A stretch of 64,000 nt of DNA from Zerene cesonia (Eukaryota; Arthropoda; Insecta; Lepidoptera; Pieridae), in contig NW_024045131.1 of NCBI RefSeq assembly GCF_012273895.1, forward strand, positions 2,242,741 through 2,306,740, given 5' to 3'. This document shows positions 51,401 to 57,861 of the stretch, one piece after another. The notes under the pieces were generated by a model. The model saw only the letters and a program-made list of their open reading frames with translations, did no database searches and was not told where the DNA came from. The first letter of the stretch is position 1; every line of letters begins with the position of its first letter. The translations under genes and the position numbers were made by a program.

Positions 51401-52347
51401 TCACTGATTGTAGTTTTTACGGACAACGTGATTAGAATTGTCCGACCAAACTGAGACATTTATTTTTGTTTGTCTCCATTGGGAATTGCATTAGGAACCT
51501 CTCGGGTTTACATTTACATGTTAAGGGGACGGTCAGAGCATTTATGTTTTAATGCTTCTCTATATTTGGAGGCAAAATAAGATATTCAATAATTCATAGT
51601 CCGGTGGTCTGAGGTATGTGCGTCAAATAATTGAAGTATGTGTGAGTTGTAAAAGATTTTGTACTGTTTTTTTCTTTTGGAAATTCGCGCTTTTAAAGCG
51701 TTTTTAAATAAGGTCAAGCGAGATAGTGGAGCTTGGTTTGGTTTTTTGCGTAAAAAAAATTACGTACTTTCCTTTGAAAGTCTGTGCTTTTCGAAGCGGG
51801 GGGGATACTGGTAATGAATGAACTATTAGTTGTAAATGAGGAGGTGGAGTGAGGTTTGAGGTTGTGTACGTTGCCGCAGATCGGCGTGCAGTTCGCGGAG
51901 CTGCACGACACGGCGGAGCGCATGCTGGAGAAGGGCTGCGTGGCCGACGTGGTGGCGTGGCGCGGGGCGCGGCGCGCGCTGCACTGGCGGCTGCGGCGCC
52001 TGCTGCGCCAGGGCGCGCTGGAGCGCCGCGTGGCCGCCGCCTCGCGCCCCGCGCCCCTGCCCGCGGGCGCCGCCGCCGCCACGCTGCGCCGCTGGTTCGG
52101 CGAGGAGCGCGGCGAGCCGCACGCGCACGGCTGGGAGCACGACAACGAGGCCGTGTGCGCGTGGCTGGAGCGCCAGGCCGCCTCGCCCGACTCGCTGCTG
52201 GAGCGCAACCTGCAGGCCGTGCGCCGCGACGCCGCGCTGCGCGCCGTGGCCGCGCTGCTGCTCGACCTGCCGCCGCCCGCGCGCGCCGACCTGCTGCGCA
52301 AGCTGGCCGCGCTCGACCCGCTCGCGCCGCTCGACCTGCCGGACTAG
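3170..52347 (+). CDS. ACC: Acetyl-CoA carboxylase, multi-exon gene (one or more internal exons lost in a gap)
   Basis: Multidomain eukaryotic ACC: ATP-dependent carboxylation of acetyl-CoA to malonyl-CoA, the committed step of fatty-acid synthesis, in the cytosol. Exons: 1a 3170-3453 or 1b 4900-4943; 9287-9404; 9765-9872; 10511-10651; 11289-11469; 11837-11944; 12238-12332; 12685-12778; 13818-13933; 14789-14962; 15324-15486; 15942-16104; 16496-16640; 17288-17397; 17780-17946; [missing, gap]; 20211-20316; 20478-20615; 21067-21173; 21541-21677; 22171-22257; 22923-23005; 23798-23907; 24639-24767; 25911-26093; 34993-35132; 35619-35829; 36512-36604; about 36922-37130; 37893-38073; 38314-38429; 38978-39098; 39695-39791; 41560-41666; 42518-42619; 43334-43436; 43814-43914; 44500-44670; 45200-45419; 45812-45950; 46377-46590; 47265-47451; 48279-48406; 48773-48887; 49267-49444; 49997-50112; 50574-50666; 51233-51327; 51880-52347. 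Phases agree at every visible junction except the start of the exon near 36922. About 2,316 residues are visible plus the missing part, matching the family's usual 2,300-2,400. Confidence 0.96.
4900..4943 (+). CDS. ACC: ACC alternative first coding exon 1b (short N-terminus)
   Basis: ATG at 4900 opens 14 codons (M Y P T M N G L Y S E G P Y) plus AG, then donor gttaga. AG joined to the G that starts exon 2 gives Arg, so phase and product fit as well as those of exon 1a. It probably has its own promoter in the 1.4 kb after exon 1a, and would give a soluble form without the hydrophobic start. It is too short for ordinary ORF detection; the support is phase, donor and the family's known use of alternative first exons. 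Confidence 0.6.
6298..6502 (+). mobile_element. Helitron-like element, family 2
   Basis: A second CTAG-ending family: ctactattataaatgtgag at the start, gctcccttgggataaaacag inside, gacgggcgtctag at the end. Other copies: about 26960-27175, 38446-38543, 41703-41885 (reverse) and 57360-57655 (interrupted). Confidence 0.55.
9287..17397 (+). CDS. ACC: ACC exons 2-14: biotin carboxylase domain
   Basis: Exon 2 carries PSMSQGTVVHS and the conserved FTVATPEEFV; exon 3 begins VLIANNGIGAVKC, the start of the biotin carboxylase fold. Exon 5 has AVWAGWGHASENPKLPELL. Exon 7 holds the glycine-rich ATP-grasp loop KASEGGGGKGIRK; exon 10 has ELNPRLQVEHPCTEM, which includes the catalytic region near the bicarbonate site. 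Exons 11-14 continue through PSSGTVQELNFRS and RGDFRTTVEYL. All key motifs seen are intact. The domain carboxylates biotin using ATP and bicarbonate. Confidence 0.95.
10181..10380 (+). mobile_element. Helitron-like non-autonomous element, family 1 (reference copy)
   Basis: 200 bp in the ACC intron before exon 4. It begins TCCTACTAAT after an A, ends CGCAGCTAG before a T, and has a small hairpin (GCGGGTGAAACCGC) some 15 bases from the 3' end. TC start, CTAG end, insertion between A and T and a 3' hairpin are the marks of Helitrons. There is no coding capacity. Widespread lepidopteran elements of this kind (Lep1-type) are the likely relatives. Confidence 0.75.
12372..12437 (+). pseudogene. Relic of a LINE reverse transcriptase
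   Basis: Reads I G V P Q G S Y L G P L L F L, the conserved motif of non-LTR reverse transcriptases, for some 22 codons with nothing matching on either side. A dead fragment in the ACC intron after exon 7. Confidence 0.6.
12828..13150 (+). mobile_element. Mobile element carrying a tRNA-like sequence (long copy)
   Basis: About 323 bp, flanked by aaaggggaggat and aaaggggaagat, a 12-base target duplication with one mismatch. Left part ttaatttttagttttatagc then gagaaatttttgaaagaata; the right end is the inverse of the latter, and the inverted repeat includes gatcacgaggc. A complete tRNA-like module sits at 13045-13119. A second, reversed and truncated copy ends the same intron (about 13589-13775). 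Short and degenerate copies lie at 57478-57602, 53488-53698 and about 35234-35400. Confidence 0.7.
13045..13119 (+). ncRNA. tRNA-like cloverleaf sequence inside a mobile element
   Basis: 75 bases. The acceptor arms GATCACG and CGTGATC pair perfectly; the T arm GCAGG TTCGAAT CCTGC is perfect; a D arm (TGGCC GAGA GGCTA) and an anticodon-like stem with loop ACGGTTA can be drawn. The polymerase III A box TGGCCGAGAGG and B box GGTTCGAATCC both match consensus. Position 33 is C rather than T and there is no CCA tail need, so it is more likely a repeat-borne pol III promoter than a working tRNA. Confidence 0.6.
13589..13775 (-). mobile_element. Truncated reverse copy of the tRNA-like mobile element
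   Basis: Left (plus) edge breaks inside the D arm (ctagcctctcggccacccgtg); the rest matches 12830-13066 in reverse. With the copy at 12828 it could form a large intron hairpin just before ACC exon 9. Confidence 0.6.
14505..14765 (+). mobile_element. SINE body with GATGAT tail
   Basis: Includes aacgtcctgaggtaaccggc, cacttggccagcgtgctggg, ggaggcctatgtcacagcag and ends in tctgatgatgatgat, just 24 bp before ACC exon 10. Confidence 0.6.
17468..17735 (-). mobile_element. tRNA-headed SINE
   Basis: On the minus strand a tRNA-like head with A box (TGGCTCAGTGG) and B box (gttcgagacc) is followed by a conserved body (gaggaaaccggcatgtccgg, cacttggccagcgtggtggg). Body and GATGAT-tail parts recur at about 14505-14765 (+), 24405-24470 (+), 27217-27345 (-), 59155-59375 (+) and 62525-62585 (-). 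Confidence 0.6.
17780..20316 (+). CDS. ACC: ACC exons 15-17: biotin carrier region, middle part lost in gap
   Basis: The exon at 17780-17946 ends after KLADGG (phase 1). The next visible exon, 20211-20316, begins with V M K M: the AAA codon at 20217-20219 is the biotin-attachment lysine. The intervening 60-70 residues of the family (from the Gly after the first part to the Glu before MKM) are not visible and should lie in the N run 18720-19719. The missing piece must be 3n+2 bases long to keep phase. Confidence 0.9.
18342..18719. mobile_element. Partial element running into the 18720 gap
   Basis: Begins ccatccataaattacgtcac, similar to the end of the element at 25498, followed by C-rich runs and gtgacgtcac words. 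The other end would lie in the gap. Confidence 0.45.
18720..19719. other. Assembly gap, 1000 N
   Basis: Exactly 1000 N, so probably a placeholder. It interrupts ACC between exons 15 and 17 and hides the front half of the biotin carrier domain. Its left edge lies in a repeat that begins near 18342 (see that entry). Confidence 0.98.
19902..20104 (+). mobile_element. Helitron-like non-autonomous element, family 1
   Basis: Near-complete copy with ctataatatcataaatgcg at the start and gcgcagctag at the end, just before ACC exon 17 (about 100 bp). Confidence 0.7.
20478..43436 (+). CDS. ACC: ACC exons 18-36: central region
   Basis: Non-catalytic central scaffold that positions the carrier domain. 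Landmarks: SQQIASVID at 21541-21677; IRGRMKAAVHDLLKQY at 22923-23005; VALRARQ ending 24767; SIFLSAVDMYGH and LILSETSIFDIL in 25911-26093; LEVYVRRAYTSY in 34993-35132; FPKFFTYRAR and IYRHLEPASAF in 37893-38073; TKEASFEYLQNEGER in 38314-38429; RTDCNHIFLNF in 38978-39098; RYGPRLWKLRVLQAE in 39695-39791; TTYVYDIPDMFRQ in 43334-43436. Exons 39695-39791 and 41560-41666 join in phase, so the gap at 40313-41312 hides no exon. The exon near 36922 has an unresolved 5' end. The 8.9-kb intron between 26093 and 34993 hosts the odorant receptor. Confidence 0.93.
21339..21475 (+). repeat. Imperfect (CAGT)n tetranucleotide repeat
   Basis: Cagtcagtcagt and cagtctgtcagacag words over about 135 bp in the intron before ACC exon 20. 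Confidence 0.8.
22494..22660 (-). mobile_element. Helitron-like family 1, internally deleted
   Basis: Shows tagctgcgccccgcg and the 5' end attagtagta but lacks about 35 bases between the CCGCG part and aagttgcc. Confidence 0.65.
23926..24079 (-). mobile_element. Helitron-like family 1, internally deleted
   Basis: Begins ctagctgcgccccgcggttt 18 bp after the donor of ACC exon 23; the part between accaaatttcat and ccttacaaac is lost. Confidence 0.65.
25498..25884. mobile_element. DNA transposon remnant with terminal inverted repeats
   Basis: Left end gtccataaattacgtgag and right end ctcacgtaatttatggac are perfect inverted copies of 18 bases. The interior is rich in G runs and repeated ctcac/gtgag words. 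It lies between ACC exons 24 and 25. Confidence 0.6.
26110..26282 (+). repeat. Dispersed repeat, family 4
   Basis: Ends accacgggcgaagccgggg then cggaccgctagt. Further copies at about 28892-29046 and 56118-56245. The copy here lies 17 bp after ACC exon 25. Confidence 0.5.
26825..26830 (-). terminator. Polyadenylation signal of the odorant receptor
   Basis: AATAAA on the minus strand (tttatt on the plus strand) about 20 bases beyond the TAA stop at 26850-26852. Position and AT-rich context fit, giving a very short 3' UTR. Confidence 0.5.
26850..33083 (-). CDS. Odorant receptor (7tm_6 family), nine exons, nested in ACC intron
   Basis: Insect odorant receptor: an olfactory-neuron membrane protein forming a ligand-gated cation channel with the Orco co-receptor. 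Exons in coding order: 33056-33083 (start ATG), 32736-32846, 31895-32031, 30825-31348, 30254-30353, 29105-29200, 28247-28345, 27521-27580, 26850-26894 (stop TAA). All have GT/AG borders and compatible phases and total 1200 bases = 399 residues, the usual size. Hydrophobic segments: about residues 45-67, 79-98, 145-168, 200-225, 270-295, 303-322 and the C-terminal part. Family marks: YDGFFGLTINHACLKMELY in exon 4; IYLPCRYSAKLQ in exon 6; ATLIYCANWERV and MIARAQ in exon 7; IPLEITAFNKL in exon 8; ILQTSYSMYTLL then stop in exon 9. No stop or frameshift was seen. Which receptor (ligand or number) cannot be told. Exon 1 is only 28 bases and is the least certain. Confidence 0.9.
26960..27175 (+). mobile_element. 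Helitron-like element, family 2
   Basis: Recognised by gtttgtccgtcaaacacgct, aatgcttcccttcgggaat and the end gggcgaaacctag. It lies just 3' of the last odorant receptor exon. Confidence 0.5.
27400..27490 (-). mobile_element. Two abutting fragments of Helitron-like family 1
   Basis: The 5' part of one copy (aacaaacacaca to catatataata) runs directly into the 3' end of another (ctagctgcgccccgcggttt), immediately next to exon 8 of the odorant receptor. Confidence 0.55.
29521..29800 (-). repeat. Lepidopteran dispersed repeat in odorant receptor intron
   Basis: The stretch around attcaaatagacttcctata and agaagcacttttgaatcg looks like the 3' end of a common moth retroposon. No receptor exon was found in it; the receptor exons lie on either side. 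Confidence 0.4.
31570..31773 (-). mobile_element. Helitron-like element, family 1, in odorant receptor intron 3
   Basis: Near-complete copy from ctagctgcgccccgcggttt to tttatagtagga, inside the receptor intron between 31349 and 31894. Confidence 0.7.
32298..32359 (+). repeat. (CA)n/(CG)n microsatellite in odorant receptor intron 2
   Basis: Cacacacacacacacgcacac grading into cgcacgcgcaca; pure purine-pyrimidine alternation over about 60 bp. Confidence 0.8.
32480..32703 (+). mobile_element. Helitron-like repeat of another family, in odorant receptor intron 2
   Basis: Ends caaagccgcgagcggaaagctag before T, the CTAG-type end of the other families, with no shared interior. Confidence 0.45.
34517..34890 (-). 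mobile_element. Tandem pair of Helitron-like family 1 elements
   Basis: Two copies in the same orientation, 34517-34711 and 34712-34890, joined so that the 5' end of one meets the 3' end of the next. They lie about 100 bp before ACC exon 26. Confidence 0.7.
35234..35400 (+). mobile_element. Diverged copy of the tRNA-like mobile element
   Basis: Contains taatttttagttgtatagc, aagaatagaaaaaa and a tRNA-like part with ggcaggttcgaatcctg; its acceptor arms no longer pair well. Confidence 0.55.
35839..36050 (+). repeat. Long alternating CA/CG-type microsatellite
   Basis: Mixed (CA)n, (CGCA)n and (CACCCG)n sequence starting about ten bases after the donor of ACC exon 27; a further acgtacgtacgtacgt run lies at about 36155. 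Confidence 0.85.
36922..37130 (+). CDS. ACC: ACC exon 29, 5' boundary uncertain
   Basis: From about 36958 the frame reads W N V P Q P L E P I H I L M I G I R D, clearly ACC (family PIHIL), and the exon ends at 37130 with AA before gtcagt in phase 2. The preceding exon ends phase 0 at 36604. The most obvious acceptor (ttaatag at 36952) would throw the frame. A phase-0 AG exists at 36920-36921 just before a run of eight G but has a poor pyrimidine tract. Alternatively, exon 28 could end one codon and one base later (donor gtatta) and join an AG at 36936 or 36942. Confidence 0.6.
40313..41312. other. Assembly gap, 1000 N, within an intron repeat
   Basis: Left flank (ctagctgcacccggcaaacg from 40242) and right flank (tggcaacgaaaactgtgaca, ending near 41383) look like the two ends of one repeat. 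The ACC exons on either side join in phase, so no coding sequence should be missing. Confidence 0.85.
41703..41885 (-). mobile_element. Helitron-like element, family 2
   Basis: Reverse copy beginning ctagacgctcgtcctggctg; includes catttaatttttatcccaag. Confidence 0.5.
42290..42495 (-). mobile_element. Helitron-like element, family 1
   Basis: Full-length copy ending only 22 bp before ACC exon 35, so that it supplies the DNA where the branch point of that intron would be expected. Confidence 0.7.
43114..43282. repeat. MITE-like element with 24-25 bp inverted ends
   Basis: Left arm begins atttagaaattaaagacttt, right arm ends aagtcttgaatttcttaac. The interior (gtcacgtgaccacgctcgct, gttcgaaacgtcgg) also occurs at about 10708-10820. 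Confidence 0.55.
43814..52347 (+). CDS. ACC: ACC exons 37-49: carboxyltransferase domain and C-terminus
   Basis: Transfers the carboxyl group from biotin to acetyl-CoA. Landmarks: GMVAWRLTLFTPEYPEGRD and GSFGPQEDWVYFRASEYA in 44500-44670; SVNSGARIGVAEEV in 45200-45419; LIAGETAQAYEDIVTIS in 45812-45950; ILTGYMALNKVLGKPVYAS and NNQLGGVQIMHNNGV in 46377-46590; GRARLGGIPVGVIAVETRT in 48279-48406; ANWRGFSGGQKDMYEQ across 48887/49267; IPPGAELRGGAW in 49267-49444. The last exon (51880-52347, 155 codons plus TAG) has the family FAELHDTAERMLEKG and LRRWFGEE and is strikingly GC-rich. No frame break was seen. Confidence 0.95.
43960..44301 (+). mobile_element. Poly(A)-tailed retroposon
   Basis: From ttgtgggagtcgagcatgct through cgcttaccatcaggcgaacc to ctacgacat and a run of A. 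Related pieces: about 15605-15890 (+), 21705-21900 (-), 23018-23325 (-), 30718-30800 (+), 37165-37391 (+), 39808-39895 (-), 63000-63100. The A tail and variable 5' ends fit LINE-driven retroposition. Confidence 0.6.
46120..46287 (+). mobile_element. Helitron-like family 1, degenerate
   Basis: Shows ttactctttcacgcaaaaac and ctttttatcccgatattcc but the CTAG end is mutated to gcggtcag. Confidence 0.5.
46672..47065 (+). repeat. Minisatellite, about four units of 90-115 bp
   Basis: Repeated units built from agataaattgatagattagtg, ttggtgtgacacttt, gcaaagtgataacac and ggaggcgaagtaaagccaag, decaying toward the right. It starts about 80 bp after ACC exon 41. Confidence 0.8.
49595..49884 (+). repeat. 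Dispersed repeat with inverted ends
   Basis: Contains aagtgcgagtcggat, gggttccgtac near the left and gtatggaacccc at the right, with gacagacagac-like words between. It is in the ACC intron before exon 46. Confidence 0.5.
50140..50313 (+). mobile_element. Helitron-like family 1, 5' incomplete
   Basis: From ttgttactctttcacgcaaa to ggggcgcagctag. The 5' 35 bases are not recognisable. Confidence 0.6.
50691..51005 (+). mobile_element. GC-rich insertion, possibly a solo LTR
   Basis: Bounded on both sides by (TA)n, it starts tgtagcgcttggg and ends gatgtcgcactacg. The 315 bp are much richer in G+C than the intron around it. It has a TATA-like tatatttata and no coding region of note. TG start and size fit an LTR, but the end is not a clean CA. 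It lies between ACC exons 47 and 48. Confidence 0.4.
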
Positions 52348-53045
52348 CGCACGCACACCCCACACCCCCCCCACACACACACACCGCCAGCGCGGACGTT
52401 CCAAGTGCATTTGTTAAACTATTTTTTGTTGCAACGATCGTTATGTCTCTGTGCTGTCATTTCACACGCGAACCGAATTGGGGCCCGATCGAATATAACG
52501 AAATACATAGAAGGGAAATTTTGGTGAATAACTCGGGTGAGTTGACTTCTAGGCGTTAAGTGTCAAAACGTCCAAATCGAAGGTTAATCGTAAAATATCA
52601 GTCTGATTTTTAAGGTACTTCCTTAATTGAAAAATAATGTCTGACATGTGGTCCAGTTTTAAACTTGATCTAGTTCTGACAATTTAAAACCTTTGACCCT
52701 AAAAACTGTTTCACATAAATGAGGAAAAATAGGGATTTTTTTAATAATTAATTTCTAAAAATGTTAAGAGACAGTGAACCCAAGGTATTCACCAAAATTT
52801 GGCTGAACGTTTTTCGTTATTTGACTGCTGCTTGTATGTAAAAATTGGCCTGGCCTTAGCGTGTTGTAGAGGGCATATTATATTTCTTTAGTTCATTACG
52901 TCACCTGAAACTGTTTTATAATAAAATTGTTGTATGGGACCATTTGTATATTGTTTGCTTTAGACGCGTTTCGGTTGTACGAGGGTTTTAGGAAAATGTT
53001 TTGTATAATATAGCAAATGAATAAATATATTTAATATTTATATTT
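52348..53045 (+). other. ACC: ACC 3' UTR with polyadenylation signals
   Basis: AT-rich, non-coding. Two AATAAA hexamers follow the stop codon, at 52920-52925 and 53020-53025. The second, in a stretch of T- and A-rich sequence, is a likely main cleavage site. A frame open to 52559 is only a read-through of another frame of the GC-rich last exon. Confidence 0.6.
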
Positions 53046-56000
53046 CATGTTCGTTTATTTATACTTCTGTGCAGATGACATGTCGCTGTAGCCATACACT
53101 TTGGTCCTTGGACATGCTGAATTTCGTGATCGAATAGAGGCAAGAGTTAATGTGTTTATATGAAATAATTATATTACGACACAAGATTTGATACTTTTTG
53201 TTGTTAAGAGATTAAAAAAACACTTGAAAGATTAGAAAAAAAATCACCATTAAAAAGCTAAATCATTTCAGAGTAACAAAGGTTAGAATCATAGCTATAT
53301 TTCCGGAAAATGAGATTAAAAAGAAGAATAAGAAAGAGAGAAATGAGATCCAACTTACATTGCAACAATGCAACCCTATATATCTATACATATAATGTGC
53401 CATATGATATTCATAGAACTCATTATCAGGAAAATGTTATAATCATAGGATACGTTACGATTTGAAGCAAAAACAGTATAGATCTAATTTTTAGTTTTTA
53501 TAGCATTAAAATGCTTTTTATAAATGAGAAATTTCTTGAAATAGAAAAAATTCCATCACGGGGCGGGATTCCAACCCGCGTTTCCCGCCACAGTAATCAC
53601 GGGTGGCCGAGAGGCTAGGCGTTGCTACGGTTAGGCAAGAAACGCGGGTTCGAATACCCCCGTGATCGAATTTTTTCTATTCTTTCAAAAAATTTCTCAG
53701 TATAAATCTACTAAAAACACCAGAAAGCTTACATCCTTGCCGAATAATAGACTAATACTTAGACTTTCTGGCACAGACGAATACTATAGACCCAGTAAAT
53801 TCAGCTAAAGCAAAATTAATCATTTCTCGACCTTACCTTCTTTGTCTCTAAGTTATGGATAAAGTATCGAAGGAAAATAAAATTCATAATTATGATTAAA
53901 ATAATATCTATATATTTAATAATCATATGAACTTAACAACATAACTAAGTACTTAATAAACTTTAGGATATTAAGTACATTTTAACAGTTAATTGCAAAT
54001 TGACTACTAAAATCACATTAATTGGATATGAACACAAATAAAAAATCCAATACATAGAAATTAAAATACTGGTATGTTTGTATCACAATATTTCTTATAA
54101 TTGAACTATAATTACATAATGGCTTCGAATCTCGATAGTACATTTTTCCACTGGGCAGCACCACTACTAGCACTCATGTTAGCTCTAAATATATTCAACA
54201 ATATTTTCAATAGAAGACTGTATACACAAAACATTTGGCTTGTGTGCAGAATAAAAAAAAATCTCAAACTATACAAAACATCTGAAATATTCAATTAAAA
54301 AATACAATTTTAATACCCGTACCTTATATAGTTTGAACTCCACGAGATCTCAATTGAATAACCTTATCATGAAACATATAATGGAACGTCAATAAATTAT
54401 ATGATAAATAATTATTATCACTAGCATTTCACGAAACCAGCGTGAATAAATTATATTCGATATGACACTGTGCGTGTGACAGCATTTTATTGTCTGTTGC
54501 GTTTAGTAGAATTTTTATTCCCAAAAGCTACCAAAAACGATTAGATTACGTATTTTCAGAGGTTTTATATTTCACTGATATTACTGTACAATAGAAAGAC
54601 AGTTATCTATAACGTATATCGCTATACATTGTAAAGATAATTAATAATAATAATTAACACTGTTCGTGTCAAAGACGCTATGCACCTTTTGAAAGTAATT
54701 GAGGTAATTGACAGTTAGCAATAATTGCCGTTATTAAAGTTATTAATATTTTATATAATATAGAAGGCATTATAGAAAATGAGGAATTTAAAGCACTATT
54801 CCCAAAACCTACAGAATTTTAAGGCAACTATCCAAAAACGCATTTGCTAGAGCAAGTGTTACTACCGATTATATCAAGCTCTTTTCTAAATGTGAGAGCT
54901 TTGCTCTAACTCTGAGACACGGTCGATGCGTTTTTATAAGTAACTTTCTCTATCTATGGTTGATCAATTCCATTTAAATTAAACTGTATTAAAGTTAAGG
55001 CAAGTGGAATATCAGTCTTGAAAGCTTATCAGTTTTCAAAGTAGGATACATAAAAATCAGCACCGTTATAACATCTAGTCGTTTTTTATTTTTAATCGGC
55101 ATAAATGTGTAAAAAGGAAAATAGTAGTCGCATATAAAACCTACGTGTTAAAGTCATTGGAATAAAATTGAAAAGTTCTTATACTGACAATTAAAAATAT
55201 TAATAAATTATTTATAAAATTAAATGGCACTGATCATTGCGGTGTTGGTAAAAAGGTGCCAAGTGCGAGTTGTAACATTGAAAATTAGTTTTGTTTTATA
55301 TATTGTTATGACTCATGGAAACAATAAATCTTTCATATATTCGAGTTAATAAATAAACAATAGGTCAACTAATTTAAACAATTACAGACGGACTGGATAA
55401 CTTTGTTCCAATTATTCTATTTTCGTATAAAATCCAAATTCTACAATTGATTTTGATATTTTATGCAATTTTAGTGGCATCCAACTTTTATATAGGAACA
55501 AATACACTCACTCTTCGTAAATCAAAGAAAAACATATAAATAGAGGAAAAAAGGTCGGTGACTTGAACGGGGAAGTTACATGCAGAGAGGGATTGGTTTA
55601 ATATTAAATTATTAAGTTGAGATGCTTTAAAGAAAGACAAGCTTGGCCTGTACGAAGTTCCTTAAATTATTAATTAATAAAGTAATAAATTCGAGAATTT
55701 TAAAGATTTGTTTACAAATATTCAAGATGTACATACATACATAGATAATTTTCATAAGTTAAATAAGTAAAGTTAAGTGTAACTTCACTCGGCTTTATAG
55801 AGCTATTGCTTTAAACATATAAAACGAAAACGGTTGAAAGTACATTTGTTAAGTACATATATTTTTTCATAATTCCTAATAATTTTAAGTTAAATTGAAC
55901 TAACTTTTCTTGGATTACAATTGACATTCGCATTAAATCCATATTCATAAGTACCCTTTAGGTGAACAGTTCACATTTCAATGACAATTAAAAAGTAAAA

Positions 56001-56407
56001 AGTCAACCATATCTATTCCAAATGCGAAAACATACAGACATTAATAAAATGAAAATTAATTTCATTTCAATAGCCCTTTATACAAAATTCACTCCGCTGT
56101 GAGTTTTATATATTTATACTAGCGGTCCGCCCCGGCTGCGCCCGCGGTGCAGAGCTGAAGAAGCTCAGTTTGTAAGCGCTAATCTCGGAAACAACTGGAC
56201 CGATTTTGAGAGAGTGTACCACGGGCGAAGCCGGGGCGATTGTATTAAGTAATATATATAAAAAATACAAAAAAAAACCTGTTTCAACGCTGTCCAAGGC
56301 ACTTCGCTATAAAATTCCCTAATAACAATATCCATACGCCACAACAGTCACTATTGACAAATAATTTTAATAAATTCTGTATACTTTTGATTCGCAATAT
56401 AAATTCA
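53046..56407. other. Intergenic region between convergent ACC and ABCC genes
   Basis: AT-rich and mostly featureless. It holds one tRNA-like mobile element (53488-53698) and a fragment of a CTAG-family repeat near 56118-56245 with inverted ends (ccgccccggc and gccggggcg). Part of it is presumably 3' UTR of the two genes. No gene was recognised. Confidence 0.6.
53488..53698 (+). mobile_element. tRNA-like mobile element, copy with 11-bp target duplication
   Basis: Flanked by agtatagatct and agtataaatct. The left half carries an inverted version of the tRNA 3' half (catcacggggcgggattcca), the right half a forward tRNA-like module at about 53594-53667, giving a fold-back of two tRNA-like parts. 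Confidence 0.65.
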
Positions 56408-56448
56408 TTATTCGGAAGCGTTACGGGCAGTTTCGGGTTTTATTTCAA

Positions 56449-57861
56449 TCACTGATGCTTTCTCGATTCTTGATATTTCTTGTAACTCTGAAACAAACAT
56501 TTTGATAGAAATTTTATTAAATTAATATAGTTTAAGAAATATATTATATATGTTTACTTATAATATAAAAACTCAATGAGGCCAATGAGTGAGGATGTTT
56601 GTTATTCTATCTAGCCGAAAGATCTGAATAGATATAGATGAAACTTATCCAGCTATAGATAACAGTAGACTAGTGTTAACCTTTTATCGCATTTAATAAG
56701 CGAAGATTCGAAATTTAAATCCATTTAAATGTTTAAATTCTAAATATAGGTACTTGCATAAAACCTCAAGAAAATATGACTTGTATAAAAATACAAAAAT
56801 AAAAGTAAAAACTTAACTATTGGCACAACGTTTTTCAATAAATTAAAATAATTAATTAATCTCTACAAAGTATAAAAAAAGCCACTTTCCGCCATCTGTG
56901 TGTCTATATGCTTAGATCTTTAAAATTACGCAACAGTTTTTGATGAGGTTTTTTTCAATAGATAGAGTAATACAAAATAATTCTGCGAATTTAACGCGCG
57001 CCAAGCCGCGGCCAATATCTTGCTATAACGCACCTCTTCCGCCATCTTGTACAACATGGCGGACGTTTCCGGTCCAGTTTGTTCGACGAGCATTTTGAAT
57101 ATACCCACATCCGGTTCGCTCACTTCAGACCTGTAATTTATTTATTTTCTCATTTTAAAATAAAATATCATGCTAAATACCGCAATTTTCAAATCCATAC
57201 AAATATTATCATACAAAATGTAATAAAAGAAAAATTCAAAAGTGTAATTTCTGATTATCCGTATGTTAATGCCCACTTCTAACACTAAACCGATTTAAAT
57301 AGAACTTTCACTCAAACTGATGTACCATATAGAAAAAGGGTTGCCAGTAATTATACTCTGCTGACGGGTTGTCTGGTCTGGTTGTCTGAAATTTTGTATA
57401 CAGACAAGAGTATAGCTGACTTGGGTGATAGGATCCTTTTTACCCCATTAAATGCTCCCTTGAGATGAAATAGGTATTTAATTTTTAGTTTTATAGCATT
57501 GAAATGCTTTATAAATGAGAAATTTTGCTACGGTTAGGCAAGATACGCAGGTTCGAATCCTGCCTCGTGATCAAATTTTTTCTATTCTTTCAAAATTTCT
57601 CATGAAATAGGTATCCTTGATATCCAGACGGAGACAGGACGAGCATCTAGTTATAATTGAATAATAAAACGTCTCATTACATAGACAACATTTATAGCAG
57701 AACAAATAGACTAAATTTACAGTAATAGACAAACACACAAACCTGTTGGAATAAGTCCTAACTCTATTGTCTTTGGACAGGATTAGGGTTTCCGATTCTT
57801 CGGGTCGCTCGAACTCTCCGGAAGACTGGAAAGCGAAGTTCTCTGGTATCGCCAGCGGTGC
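56449..57861 (-). CDS. ABCC transporter C-terminal tail with an inserted segment
   Basis: After GRVVESGHPFELL (exon 58251-58356), where ABCC4-type proteins run almost at once into a helix of the type FYxMVxQxG, this gene has about 70 extra residues (end of 58251-58356, all of 57743-57861) before GIFKMLVEQTG in exon 57034-57130. Phase carries on to SYKKYQESRKHQ and TGA at 56449-56451. Reading the last exon in another phase would give a different, longer tail to 56408, but that does not fit the donor at 57034. Confidence 0.65.

Noticed and set aside
51704..52559. Long frames of up to 236 residues on both strands over the last ACC exon
   Set aside because: Shadow frames of a very GC-rich exon where stop codons are rare; Ala/Arg-rich with no domain.
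54101..54298. Small overlapping frames on both strands in the intergenic region, one starting MNYNYIMASNLDS
   Set aside because: Short, AT-rich, no splice partners or recognised motif; might be 3' UTR of the ABCC gene.
56408..56448. Longer ABCC C-terminus ending at TAA 56408-56410
   Set aside because: It needs the last exon to be read in phase 1, while the preceding exon 57034-57130 ends in phase 0; the phase-0 reading stops at TGA 56449-56451.
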